A stretch of DNA of 64,000 nt from JBBAAP01 sp043808305 (lineage in GTDB: Bacteria > Planctomycetota > MHYJ01 > JACQXL01): positions 1 to 64,000 of the forward strand of contig JAZDFB010000003.1 in assembly GCA_043808305.1 (NCBI GenBank), given 5' to 3'. Position 1 is the stretch's first letter. Every line of letters begins with the position of its first letter. The position numbers and the translations under genes were made by a program. Below the pieces are notes generated by a model, which saw nothing but the letters and a program-made list of their open reading frames with translations, was not told where the DNA came from and made no database searches. Below, one piece after another: positions 17,825 through 25,875 of the stretch.

Positions 17825-18646
17825 TTAATATGCTCCCTTATATGAAACTTCAGCGCCGCCGGTCAGGTAAATTCCCTTGCCTGAGATATATCTTATATGT
17901 AAGGCGCCGCCCTTAAGTTCGACCTTGACGGAGTTATTCAACTTTTTCCTGAATATCCCGGCCACCACCGCGGCGCAGGCGCCGGTACCGCAGGCCAGCG
18001 TCTCGCCTACGCCCCGCTCCCATACCCGCATCTTTATCCGGTTGCGCGACAGCACCTGAATGAACTCGACATTGGTGCGGTTGGGAAAAAGGCGATGGCG
18101 CTCTATAACCGGGCCGTATTTGGCTATCGGCAGTCGGTTGATTGATTTTAAAAATAACACGCAATGCGGATTGCTTAATGATACCGATGTGATGTCGTTT
18201 GCTCCGACCGGTATGGGAAGTTTCTTATCGGAATAGTCTTCTGTCCGGCGCGGTTTGGGCATCAGCACCGTCACATTATTGGCTTTATTGCCAACAATGT
18301 GAAGACTGACCCTCATCAACCCGCCTTTGGTATCAACCAAAAGGTTCTTACGCTTGGTAAGCCTTGATTCATATACCAGTTTGCCGAAACACCTGATGCC
18401 GTTACCGCACATCTCGGCTTCTGAGGCGTCGGAATTGAATATCCGCATACGGAAATTAGAACGCTTATGATCCGGCGGAAGCACCATGATTATGCCGTCC
18501 GCGCCGATTCTTTGTCCCGGCGCCCGGACGCCTTGTTTCCGGTCGCATAGTTTCCTGACCAATGAAGGCGGTAAGACAACCTTACTTTGAAGAGCGTTTA
18601 TCATTATGAAATCGTTGCCGGTACCTTGCATCTTTATAAATTCCAT
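17825..18646 (-). CDS. dapF: Diaminopimelate epimerase
   Basis: 273 residues. DapF converts LL- to meso-diaminopimelate, the last step before lysine and the cross-linking residue of peptidoglycan. Seen: MQGTGNDFIM at the N-terminus, the first active-site block EMCGNGIRC with its catalytic Cys, the second block LACGTGACAA with the other Cys, and GVGETLACGTG as expected. The pair of cysteines acts as acid and base without a cofactor. The presence of dapF supports a peptidoglycan wall. Transcribed away from purH. Confidence 0.95.
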   Translation of the reverse strand: MEFIKMQGTGNDFIMINALQSKVVLPPSLVRKLCDRKQGVRAPGQRIGADGIIMVLPPDHKRSNFRMRIFNSDASEAEMCGNGIRCFGKLVYESRLTKRKNLLVDTKGGLMRVSLHIVGNKANNVTVLMPKPRRTEDYSDKKLPIPVGANDITSVSLSNPHCVLFLKSINRLPIAKYGPVIERHRLFPNRTNVEFIQVLSRNRIKMRVWERGVGETLACGTGACAAVVAGIFRKKLNNSVKVELKGGALHIRYISGKGIYLTGGAEVSYKGAY

Positions 18647-18763
18647 ACGTTCAGTATATCATGAAAAATTTCACTATCAAGATTTATTCCGAAAAAACTT
18701 GCCTTGAGTTCGGAATCAGGTTAGATTAAAGATTCCTTAACCCAAGCAAAAGGAGAGATTCCA

Positions 18764-20515
18764 ATGCTTAAGATAAAAACCGCTGTCCTGAGCGTCAGCG
18801 ATAAAAATAACCTGGCCGAACTGGCCCGCTTCCTCAAGAAATGGGGCGTTAACATCATTTCCACCGGCGGAACAGCCAAACTCCTCAAGGAAAACAACAT
18901 CGAGGTCACCCCGATATCACAGATTACCGGCAATTCTAAGGATGACTACTTTGACGGCCGGATGAAAACCATCAGTTTTAACTACGAAAGTGCGCTTTTA
19001 TACAAACGTGACAACCCCGAACACGTCATCCAGGCCAAGGAACTGGGTATTCCCCAGATAGACCTGGTGGTTTGCAACCTTTATCCCTTTGAAGATGTCA
19101 TAGCCAAACCGGATGTTTCCGTAGACAAGGCTATCGAAAATATCGATATCGGCGGTCCGTGCATGGTCCGGGCCGCGGCCAAGAATTACTACGGTGTGAC
19201 CATCGTGGTTGAGCCGGCCCAGTATGCCGAACTGATGAAGGAAATGGAGCAGAACAATGGCGCGGTCAGCGACGCCTGCCGGGCTCGGTTTATGGTCCGG
19301 GCCTACGAGAAAACCGCCCAGTACGACGCGGCTATCCATAAATTCTTTGCCGCCAAATTTGCCAACGAAAAGGTCAAGCACCTTGATTATAAAGACGGCA
19401 TCCAGCTTGGCCGTTACGCCGAGAACTGGCACCAGAAAGGCTGGATGTATAAATCGGCTAACCCGTTACTGCCGTCAATTCCCTGGGCCAGGCAGGTACA
19501 CGGCGGCCCGCTCGGTTACAATAACTACCTTGATGCCGAAGCGGCGTTGCTTTCGGTAATGGAGCTGAAGGATCATATCGCTGTGTCCATCATCAAGCAT
19601 ACCAACCCTTGCGGTTATGCCACTGGACAAACGCTTAAAGAGGCCTTTGACCGCGCCTGGCAGGGTGACCCGGTCAGCGCATTCGGTAGTGTCATTGCAC
19701 TGACTCGTCCGCTCAATCTGGATATTGCCAAAATACTGGGCGAAAGGTTCATAGAAGTGGTTATTGCCCCGTCTATCGAACCCGATGCCCTGGAATATAT
19801 AAAGTCACTGGGCAAGAAAAAGGCCGGGCTTCGTATACTGGAAGCCGGAGACATCAACCGCCCCATGCCGCCTACCGTGCACCGGTTCATTAACGGAGGC
19901 GTGCTGGAGCAGGAAGTTGATAACAAGTTCTACCTGACCGATACCATGGAACAGCTCTTCAAAGCCCCGTTCACGGCCAAATGCCAGAACAGCGGCAAAG
20001 ACCTGACCGTGGGTATTGTCACCAAGGCCAAGCCCAGCGCCTGGCGGGCCGGGCTGTATGAATTCGTGCTCCGGCATATAAAACACGTTAAATCCAACGC
20101 CATATCCATCGCCCGGGAATATAAGCCGGGCTATTACCAGATAATAGGTATGGGCTGCGGCCAGCCCAACCGCAAGGATTCGGTTGCACTGGCCGGCCAG
20201 CGCGCCCTGTATAACCTTAAACTGGAATTTTGCGTTGTGTTCGCGGAGCGGCATCCCGCCGCAGCGGGAAAGGAACTCAAGAAGAAATCCGGCGTCGTCA
20301 AGACTTATATTAAAAAACAGCTGGCCGGTGAAACGGTCATCCTGGCATCCGAGGCATTCTTTCCATTCCGGGACGGCATTGACAATATCGCCAAGATTGG
20401 CGTTAAGTATGTCCTCGAGCCAGGCGGCTCGGTCCATGACGATGAGGTAATCAAAGCGGCCAATGAATACAAGATGGGTATGATATTCACCGGCGTGCGA
20501 AAATTCTATCATTAA
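18764..20515 (+). CDS. purH: Bifunctional AICAR transformylase / IMP cyclohydrolase
   Basis: 583 residues, longer than the common 510-530. It catalyses the last two steps of IMP synthesis. Seen: an N-terminal MGS-like cyclohydrolase domain (VSDKNNLAELARFLKKWGVNIISTGGTAKLL), and a C-terminal transformylase domain with the Lys-His active-site block KHTNPCG (about residue 277) and FGSVIALTRPL. The C-terminal half is divergent but ends in the usual PGGSVHDDEVI...FTGVRKF. Part of the extra length is a 39-bp repeat (20231-20269) encoding CVVFAERHPAAAG, also found in mvhD. Good AAGGAGAG ribosome site. Confidence 0.9.
   Translation: MLKIKTAVLSVSDKNNLAELARFLKKWGVNIISTGGTAKLLKENNIEVTPISQITGNSKDDYFDGRMKTISFNYESALLYKRDNPEHVIQAKELGIPQIDLVVCNLYPFEDVIAKPDVSVDKAIENIDIGGPCMVRAAAKNYYGVTIVVEPAQYAELMKEMEQNNGAVSDACRARFMVRAYEKTAQYDAAIHKFFAAKFANEKVKHLDYKDGIQLGRYAENWHQKGWMYKSANPLLPSIPWARQVHGGPLGYNNYLDAEAALLSVMELKDHIAVSIIKHTNPCGYATGQTLKEAFDRAWQGDPVSAFGSVIALTRPLNLDIAKILGERFIEVVIAPSIEPDALEYIKSLGKKKAGLRILEAGDINRPMPPTVHRFINGGVLEQEVDNKFYLTDTMEQLFKAPFTAKCQNSGKDLTVGIVTKAKPSAWRAGLYEFVLRHIKHVKSNAISIAREYKPGYYQIIGMGCGQPNRKDSVALAGQRALYNLKLEFCVVFAERHPAAAGKELKKKSGVVKTYIKKQLAGETVILASEAFFPFRDGIDNIAKIGVKYVLEPGGSVHDDEVIKAANEYKMGMIFTGVRKFYH
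20231..20271. repeat. Dispersed repeat inside purH
   Basis: In-frame element ending in the hairpin TCCCGC-CGCA-GCGGGA (20254-20269). Bases 20231-20269 match 39895-39933 in mvhD at 36 of 39 positions, and 20234-20271 match the reverse strand of the intergenic 43200-43237 at 37 of 38. Confidence 0.85.
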
Positions 20516-20519
20516 TCCC

Positions 20520-20694
20520 GCTGACCAGCCCGCAGGCAGTCCCGCACTTATGCGGGGAATAAGCGGGGCCCCGACGGAATAGTCGGGATAACTCGCAGAT
20601 AACGCTCTTTCGTCGCTAACTGCGAGTAATAAGGTGCCGCTAACTCCCGGAGTTTACCCCGCTTCAGGCGGGGGTCGAAGCGGCACTAATAAAT
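20520..20694. repeat. Repeat cluster between purH and korD
   Basis: Consecutive hairpins: CCCGCACTTATGCGGG, CCCGAC-GGAATA-GTCGGG (20570-20587), ACTCGCAG...CTGCGAGT (20591-20627) around ATAACGCTCTTTCGTCGCTAA, and GTGCCGCT...AGCGGCAC (20634-20685) around CTCCCGGAG. Each arm pair is different but perfectly complementary. Confidence 0.75.
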
Positions 20695-20964
20695 ATGAAA
20701 ACGGCGAAGAAAGAAACCTCCAATCGGGTAAAGGTGCCCAAAGGCGAACTGGTAATTATGCCGGAGCGCTGTAAAGGTTGCGGTATCTGCATAGAATTCT
20801 GTTCTAAAAAGGCGCTGGCCCGTTCTAAAGAATATAACGCCAAGGGTTATTACTTCCCGCTGGCGGCCAATCCCCAGGAATGCTCCGGCTGTAATATGTG
20901 TTCATTGCTCTGTCCCGATTTTGCCATATTTATGGTAAAATCCAAAACAGACAAAAATGAGTAA
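20695..20964 (+). CDS. korD: 2-oxoacid:ferredoxin oxidoreductase, delta (ferredoxin) subunit
   Basis: 89 residues with two 4Fe-4S motifs, CKGCGICIEFC and CSGCNMCSLLCP. This is the ferredoxin-like delta chain of four-subunit 2-oxoglutarate:ferredoxin oxidoreductase (KOR/OOR), which passes electrons from the TPP site to external ferredoxin. It is the first gene of korDABG, and its stop overlaps the korA start by 8 bp. The 2-oxoglutarate rather than pyruvate assignment rests on subunit order and the TCA-cycle neighbours. Confidence 0.85.
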   Translation: MKTAKKETSNRVKVPKGELVIMPERCKGCGICIEFCSKKALARSKEYNAKGYYFPLAANPQECSGCNMCSLLCPDFAIFMVKSKTDKNE

Positions 20965-22096
20965 CCCGATAATAGAATTTATAAACGGCGACGAGGCCTG
21001 CGCCCGGGGCGCTATCGAGGCCGGCTGCCGTTTCTTTGCCGGTTATCCGATTACCCCGGCCACCGAGATTGCCGAATATATGGCCCGGCACCTGCCCGCC
21101 CTTAACGGGGTTTTTATCCAGATGGAAGACGAAATCGCCTCCATGGCCGCCATTCTCGGCGCGTCCTGGGGCGGGGTAAAATCCATGACCGCCACCTCAG
21201 GCCCGGGTTTTTCGCTAATGATGGAAAATCTCGGGTTGGGTATTATGACCGAAACCCCCTGCGTGGTGGTGGATATGCAAAGGGCCGGACCGTCCACGGC
21301 ATTGCCCACTTATATCGGGCAGGGCGATATGATGCAGGCGCGCTGGGGCTCGCACGGAGTTTATGAAATCATCGCCCTGTGCCCGTCTTCGCCGCAGGAA
21401 GCGTTTGACCTGACCATCAGGGCTTTTAATCTTTCCGAAAAATACCGGATTCCGGTACTGATTATGGGTGATGAAGTTGTCGCCCATATGACCGAGCGGG
21501 TGATTATTCCGCCGCCGGACCAGATAAAACTTTATCAGCGCCGCAAGCCTACAGTCTCGCCCGATGAATATATGCCTTATCAGGCTGACAAGGATTTAGT
21601 GCCGCCCATGGCCAACGCCGGCGATGGCTACCATATTCAAACCACCGGCCTGACTCATAACGAAAAAGGTCACCCGGTAATGACGACCGAGGCGCATCAC
21701 AAGCTGATACGAAGGCTGATTGAAAAAATAACCAATAACCGGGATGATATTATCACCTATGAAGAGGAAAACACGGCTGATGCTCAGATAGTTGTGTGCA
21801 GTTACGGCATCTCGGCGCGCATCGCAGAGTGGGCCATACAGGAAGCCCGAGCTAAAGGCATCAAGGTCGGTAAACTACGTCTGATAACTATCTGGCCATT
21901 CGCGGAAGAGAAAATCCGGGCGCTGGCCAGCAAGGTCAAGGCATTTGTCGTGCCGGAAATCAATAACGGCCAAATCTCTCTGGAAGTCGAACGCTGCGCC
22001 GGCGGCAAGGCCAAGGTCGTGACCGTACCCCATATGGGCGGCGCCACCCATAACCCGAAAGATATACTCGACGCCATTTTGGCGGCAAGTAAGTAA
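20957..22096 (+). CDS. korA: 2-oxoglutarate:ferredoxin oxidoreductase, alpha subunit
   Basis: 379 residues. The alpha chain holds part of the thiamine-diphosphate site. Seen: GYPITPATEIAEYMARHLP, QMEDEIASMAAILGASWGG and TATSGPGFSLMMENLG, the characteristic N-terminal blocks, and a C-terminal transketolase-like domain. The enzyme splits 2-oxoglutarate and CoA to succinyl-CoA, CO2 and reduced ferredoxin, and runs backwards as a CO2-fixing step in the reductive TCA cycle. Followed by korB after 3 bp. Confidence 0.9.
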   Translation: MSNPIIEFINGDEACARGAIEAGCRFFAGYPITPATEIAEYMARHLPALNGVFIQMEDEIASMAAILGASWGGVKSMTATSGPGFSLMMENLGLGIMTETPCVVVDMQRAGPSTALPTYIGQGDMMQARWGSHGVYEIIALCPSSPQEAFDLTIRAFNLSEKYRIPVLIMGDEVVAHMTERVIIPPPDQIKLYQRRKPTVSPDEYMPYQADKDLVPPMANAGDGYHIQTTGLTHNEKGHPVMTTEAHHKLIRRLIEKITNNRDDIITYEEENTADAQIVVCSYGISARIAEWAIQEARAKGIKVGKLRLITIWPFAEEKIRALASKVKAFVVPEINNGQISLEVERCAGGKAKVVTVPHMGGATHNPKDILDAILAASK

Positions 22097-22099
22097 TAT

Positions 22100-22984
22100 A
22101 TGACAGAAAATACCGATACTATTCAGACCGGGCACCCGCTGGACAGTTTGATACTCCAGGAACGGATGCCGCACATCTGGTGTTCCGGCTGCGGTTTAGG
22201 CACCATATTCGGCAGTTTACTGCGCGGCATACTTAAATCCGGCGTGCCGCTGGATAAAGTGGCAATCGTTTCCGGCATCGGTTGCACCGGCCGGATATCG
22301 GGCTATGTCAAGTTCGACGGATTTCATACCACGCACGGCCGGGCCATCCCTTTTGCTACCGGACTGAAACTGGCCAGGCCGGAGCTTAAGGTCATCGTGG
22401 TCAGCGGCGAAGGCGACTTGACCTCTATCGGCGGCAATCATTTTATCCACGCCGCCCGTCGTAACGTGGATATAACCGTCATCTGCGCCAACAACTCCAA
22501 TTACGGGATGACCGGCGGCCAATGCAGTCCTACTACACCGGCTAAGGCTGTTACCTCAACCACGCCGCACGGCAATTTCGAATCATCGTTCAGCCTGCCC
22601 CATCTGGCCGCGGCCAGCGGCGCGGTCTTTGTCTCGCGCTGGACTACTTACCACGTTATGAAACTCCAGGCGGCTATTGCCCGGGCTATACTTAAACACG
22701 GGTTCAGCTTTATCGAGGTAATGTCGCCCTGCCCGACTTATTACGGACGTTCCAATAAACTGGGTGCCGGACTGGAGATGATGAAGTTTTATAAAGACAA
22801 CACCATCGTTAAACAGGAAGTCAAGCTCAAGGATATCAGCATCGGCCGGGGCGAGAAAATAATCATCGGCGATTTCGTCGATATAGACAGGCCGACTTTC
22901 AATGATTTGCTCTATGAGCGTGACCGCCAGTTATGCCAGGCTTCCGCCCATAAAGAAGAAGAAAAGAAGTTGGAACATGAATGA
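22100..22984 (+). CDS. korB: 2-oxoglutarate:ferredoxin oxidoreductase, beta subunit
   Basis: 294 residues. Seen: the TPP-binding segment GEGDLTSIGGNHFIHAARRN followed by NNSNYGMTGGQCSPTTP, and an N-terminal CSGCGLGT that is the usual start of the beta chain and contributes iron-sulphur ligands. It works as a pair with KorA. The last 8 bp overlap the korG start. Confidence 0.9.
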   Translation: MTENTDTIQTGHPLDSLILQERMPHIWCSGCGLGTIFGSLLRGILKSGVPLDKVAIVSGIGCTGRISGYVKFDGFHTTHGRAIPFATGLKLARPELKVIVVSGEGDLTSIGGNHFIHAARRNVDITVICANNSNYGMTGGQCSPTTPAKAVTSTTPHGNFESSFSLPHLAAASGAVFVSRWTTYHVMKLQAAIARAILKHGFSFIEVMSPCPTYYGRSNKLGAGLEMMKFYKDNTIVKQEVKLKDISIGRGEKIIIGDFVDIDRPTFNDLLYERDRQLCQASAHKEEEKKLEHE

Positions 22985-23699
22985 AACCAAAACGGAAATC
23001 AGGTTTGTAGGGTTCGGCGGACAGGGCATCATCCTGGCCGCCCACATCACCGGACGGGCCATAACCATTTACGAGAAATCCAACGCCACGCTGACCCAGA
23101 ACTACGGGCCCGAATCGCGGGGCGGTTCCTGCGCCGCCGGGTTGATTATCTCCGACCAGCCCATCAACTACCCGCACCTGACCAAGCCGGATGTCCTGGT
23201 AGTCCTCTCTCCCGAAGGCTACAATAAATATAAGGATGATATCAAGAATAACGGATTAATTATCGTCGAGGAAAACATACTCCCTGTGGTGAGTATTCCC
23301 GAACCATGTTCCGCGCCCCGGGCCGTCGAACCCGGCCGGACCGTGGCAGAGTGCCCGCCCGAACGACTAATCAATCGGGCAGGCACCGATATCGATAAAA
23401 AGCCCAAGGCCCGGACCCTGGCCGTGCCGGCCGCCCGGTTAGCCAGAGAGATAGGCAAAAAGGTCGTCACCAACATGATAGTCCTGGGCTTTATGGTTCG
23501 GGTGTTTGAGTGCAACGAATTACACCCGACCATACCTGGCAGTAATTCGCTACGCTCAAACTGCCAGAGTATGACCGCCGCCACTAAATTCGTATCCAAA
23601 GAGGCAATGCGCCAATCCATCGCCACTTCAGTGCCGCCCGGAACCGAAGAGCTTAATCTTAAGGCGTTTGAGATGGGGTATAGCAACTACAAACCATAA
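22977..23699 (+). CDS. korG: 2-oxoglutarate:ferredoxin oxidoreductase, gamma subunit, with inserted repeats
   Basis: 240 residues from ATG 22977; an earlier in-frame ATG at 22902 lies inside korB. Typical gamma chains have about 180 residues. Seen: RFVGFGGQGIILAAHITGRA, TQNYGPESRGGSCAAGL and VLVVLSPEGYNKY, then an unusual Cys/Pro/Arg-rich segment (nucleotides 23285-23400), the conserved AARLAREIGKKVVTNMIVLGFM, and another foreign segment (23515-23575, peptide HPTIPGSNSLRSNC). Both foreign segments contain palindromes, and the second is a near-exact copy of an intergenic repeat. Frame is kept, so the protein is probably made. Confidence 0.85.
   Translation: MNETKTEIRFVGFGGQGIILAAHITGRAITIYEKSNATLTQNYGPESRGGSCAAGLIISDQPINYPHLTKPDVLVVLSPEGYNKYKDDIKNNGLIIVEENILPVVSIPEPCSAPRAVEPGRTVAECPPERLINRAGTDIDKKPKARTLAVPAARLAREIGKKVVTNMIVLGFMVRVFECNELHPTIPGSNSLRSNCQSMTAATKFVSKEAMRQSIATSVPPGTEELNLKAFEMGYSNYKP
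23351..23386. repeat. Palindrome inside korG (first insert)
   Basis: GTGCCCGCCCGA (23351-23362) pairs with TCGGGCAGGCAC (23375-23386) over 12 positions with one G-T pair. It lies in the segment of KorG that has no counterpart in normal gamma chains. Confidence 0.55.
23532..23572. repeat. Dispersed palindromic element inside korG (second insert)
   Basis: CTGGCAGT, core AATTCGCTACGCTCAA, ACTGCCAG, with ATAC and GTAT flanks. It equals the reverse complement of the intergenic copy at 9091-9132 except for one missing base. Confidence 0.9.
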
Positions 23700-23916
23700 G
23701 TTTGCAATATATCCGGCCGCTAAGCAATTCATAATTATAATGTTGTCCGGTAGAGCCTATTGACCTCCAAAAAGTACGAAATAATCAAAGATTTTATTTA
23801 TTTCGTGTTTTCGTGGTAGATTGAATGGTGGACTGTTTCTGATTTCTCTTGACAAACCAAGTGAAATGTATAACGATTCGGCTTTGAACTTCTGTTATCC
23901 GGCATAACCGGCTACT

Positions 23917-24762
23917 ATGAGAGAAATCAAAACTGATATCATTACAGACGCGGTCCGGAAGCTGTGCATAGACGCCAACTGCGTCATCGGCGATGACGTC
24001 CTGGACCTGCTCAAAAAGTCAATCGCTAAAGAGGAATCGCCCACCGGCAAAGAAATCATCCAGCAGATAATCGATAACGATAAACTGGCCGGACAGAAGG
24101 GCATCCCGATGTGCCAGGATACTGGCACGGCTGTAACCATAGTGGAGCTGGGCCAGGACGCGCATATCACAGGTGGGAGCCTTTACGACGCCATCAACGA
24201 GGGCGTGCGCCGGGGATATAAGGAAGGTTACCTCAGGAAATCCATCATCTCCGACCCGATCGGTCGGAAGAACACGGGCGATAATACCCCGGCCGCTATC
24301 CACGTGGAACTAGTGCCGGGAGATAAGCTGGCTATTCATATCCTGCCCAAGGGTGGTGGAGGCGAGAATATGGGTGCGCTGGTGATGCTGCCTCCTTCGG
24401 CCGGCATCGAGGGCGTCAAGAAGTTTGTAATCGATATGGTCAAGAAGGCCGGTGCCAATCCCTGCCCGCCGATTATTGTCGGGGTGGGCGTGGGCGGTAA
24501 TTTCGACGGCGTGGCCTGGCTGTCTAAAAAAGCGCTATTCAGGTATCCGGTCGGTGCGCCAAATCCGGACCCGGTCTATGCCAAACTGGAACAGGAATTA
24601 TTTACTGAGATAAATAATCTGGGTATCGGTCCGCAGGGTTTAGGCGGGCGGGTTACCGCCCTGGCCGTCCAGGTGGAATACGGTCCGTGCCATATTACGG
24701 CTTTACCGGTGGCGGTTAATATCAACTGCCATGCGGCCCGGCATAAAATGGTGGTGCTATAA
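23917..24762 (+). CDS. Fumarate hydratase class I, alpha subunit
   Basis: 281 residues. Two-subunit class I fumarases and L-tartrate dehydratases hold an oxygen-sensitive 4Fe-4S cluster on the alpha chain. Seen: three Cys in the expected contexts, PMCQDTGTA, ANPCPPIIVGVGVGG and EYGPCHITALPVAVN, plus LPKGGGGENMGAL. Next to genes for succinate dehydrogenase and KOR, so fumarate/malate interconversion is the natural reading rather than tartrate use. A 44-bp gap with a CACAAAGAACACAAAG repeat separates it from the beta gene. Confidence 0.9.
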   Translation: MREIKTDIITDAVRKLCIDANCVIGDDVLDLLKKSIAKEESPTGKEIIQQIIDNDKLAGQKGIPMCQDTGTAVTIVELGQDAHITGGSLYDAINEGVRRGYKEGYLRKSIISDPIGRKNTGDNTPAAIHVELVPGDKLAIHILPKGGGGENMGALVMLPPSAGIEGVKKFVIDMVKKAGANPCPPIIVGVGVGGNFDGVAWLSKKALFRYPVGAPNPDPVYAKLEQELFTEINNLGIGPQGLGGRVTALAVQVEYGPCHITALPVAVNINCHAARHKMVVL

Positions 24763-24805
24763 TTTCACCACAAAGAACACAAAGAGCACAAAAAGAATTT
24801 AATAT

Positions 24806-25345
24806 ATGAAATTGACTACGCCATTAACGGACGATGTGCTTGCTAAGCTGAAAATCGGCGATAAGGTGCTTCTGTCTGGCGTTATCTATACGGCCCGCGA
24901 CGCGGCACATAAACGCATGGTGGACGATATCAAGTCCGGCAAACCGCCGTTTGACCTTAAGGGACAGGTGATATACTACGTCGGACCGACCCCGGAAAGG
25001 CCGGGAGAGGTTATCGGCTCGGCCGGACCGACCACGGCTTACCGGATGGATGCCTACACGCCGTTCCTGCTGGAGCGCGGGCTCAAGGCCACCATCGCCA
25101 AGGGCGAGCGGGCTCCGGCTGTCATAGACGCCATGAAAAAGTTCAAGGCGGTTTATCTGGTGGCTACCGGCGGGGCGGCCGCGCTGATACGCGAATGCAT
25201 CAAGAAAGCCCAAGTAATCGCCTATCCGGACCTGGGGCCAGAGGCGGTGCGGCGTCTCGAAGTTCTTGACTTTCCATTGACGGTTGCTAATGATATATAC
25301 GGCAACGACCTGTTCAAGGAGGGCGTGAACAAGTACAAAAGATAA
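24806..25345 (+). CDS. Fumarate hydratase class I, beta subunit
   Basis: 179 residues. Seen: GDKVLLSGVIYTARDAAHKRM, IYYVGPTPERPGEVIGSAGPTT and the C-terminal block EAVRRLEVLDFPLTVANDIYGNDLF, all family hallmarks of the C-terminal half of class I fumarases. It completes the active site with the alpha chain. Confidence 0.9.
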   Translation: MKLTTPLTDDVLAKLKIGDKVLLSGVIYTARDAAHKRMVDDIKSGKPPFDLKGQVIYYVGPTPERPGEVIGSAGPTTAYRMDAYTPFLLERGLKATIAKGERAPAVIDAMKKFKAVYLVATGGAAALIRECIKKAQVIAYPDLGPEAVRRLEVLDFPLTVANDIYGNDLFKEGVNKYKR

Positions 25346-25388
25346 TTGTTCCGCTTTTTTCAGCGGAGTTAGAAAGCAATAATTCAAT

Positions 25389-25754
25389 ATGTCGGATATA
25401 CCTGAGGGGTCTGGCAGTTTACGCTGGTTCTTGCAAAGGTTTTCAGGCATAATTCTTGCCGCTTGCCTGATGACACACGTTATTGTTATCCACCTGACCG
25501 GCGGCGAGGTCATAGATTTTAAGTCAGTCCTGGTGCGGATTCATTCCAGCATTTTCTGGACGATATTTTACGTGATATTCCTGTCAAATACCCTGTTCCA
25601 CGCCCTGAACGGGGTTTACGAGGTGATTGAGGATTACAAACCGCCCAGATGGTTAAAGTTATTTATCAAAGTGTTGTTCTGGTTTGCCGGTATCGTGTCC
25701 CTTTACTGGGGTCTGTTTACGCTCTGGGAATGGATATCCAGGCAAATAGTTTAA
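25389..25754 (+). CDS. Succinate dehydrogenase/fumarate reductase membrane subunit (SdhC/D-like)
   Basis: 121 residues with three hydrophobic helices. Seen: WFLQRFSGIILAACLMTHVIVIH, where Ser/Arg and the His after the first helix fit quinone- and haem-binding positions, and FHALNGVYEVIEDY in the second helix. It is one of two similar small anchors here; the other is at 25876. The pair should bind haem b and quinone and hold SdhAB at the membrane. Confidence 0.8.
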   Translation: MSDIPEGSGSLRWFLQRFSGIILAACLMTHVIVIHLTGGEVIDFKSVLVRIHSSIFWTIFYVIFLSNTLFHALNGVYEVIEDYKPPRWLKLFIKVLFWFAGIVSLYWGLFTLWEWISRQIV

Positions 25755-25757
25755 TGA

Positions 25758-25865
25758 GTTGCATAAAGTAGTTGCCTGATTTATCAGGCACAACATATAG
25801 TGCCCAATGAATTGGGCAACTACAATATGTGGTATATGTTAATTCCATATATGGGTTTATGCAAC
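25758..25865. repeat. Nested inverted repeat between the two sdh anchor genes
   Basis: Outer arms GTTGCATAAA (25758-25767) and TTTATGCAAC (25856-25865); next arms GTAGTTGCC (25768-25776) and GGCAACTAC (25815-25823); inside these CCTGA-TTTA-TCAGG (25775-25788) and TGCCCAAT-GA-ATTGGGCA (25801-25818). All arms are perfect. It looks like a small folded mobile element (MITE-like). Confidence 0.75.
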
Positions 25866-25875
25866 AGGCTCTAAT

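Noticed and set aside
18660..18763. Riboswitch in the purH leader
   Set aside because: No purine or other aptamer consensus and no terminator hairpin seen.
23849..23874. Promoter before the fumarase alpha gene
   Set aside because: TTGACA is present, but the only good -10 (TATAAC) is 14 bp away, too close; left undecided.
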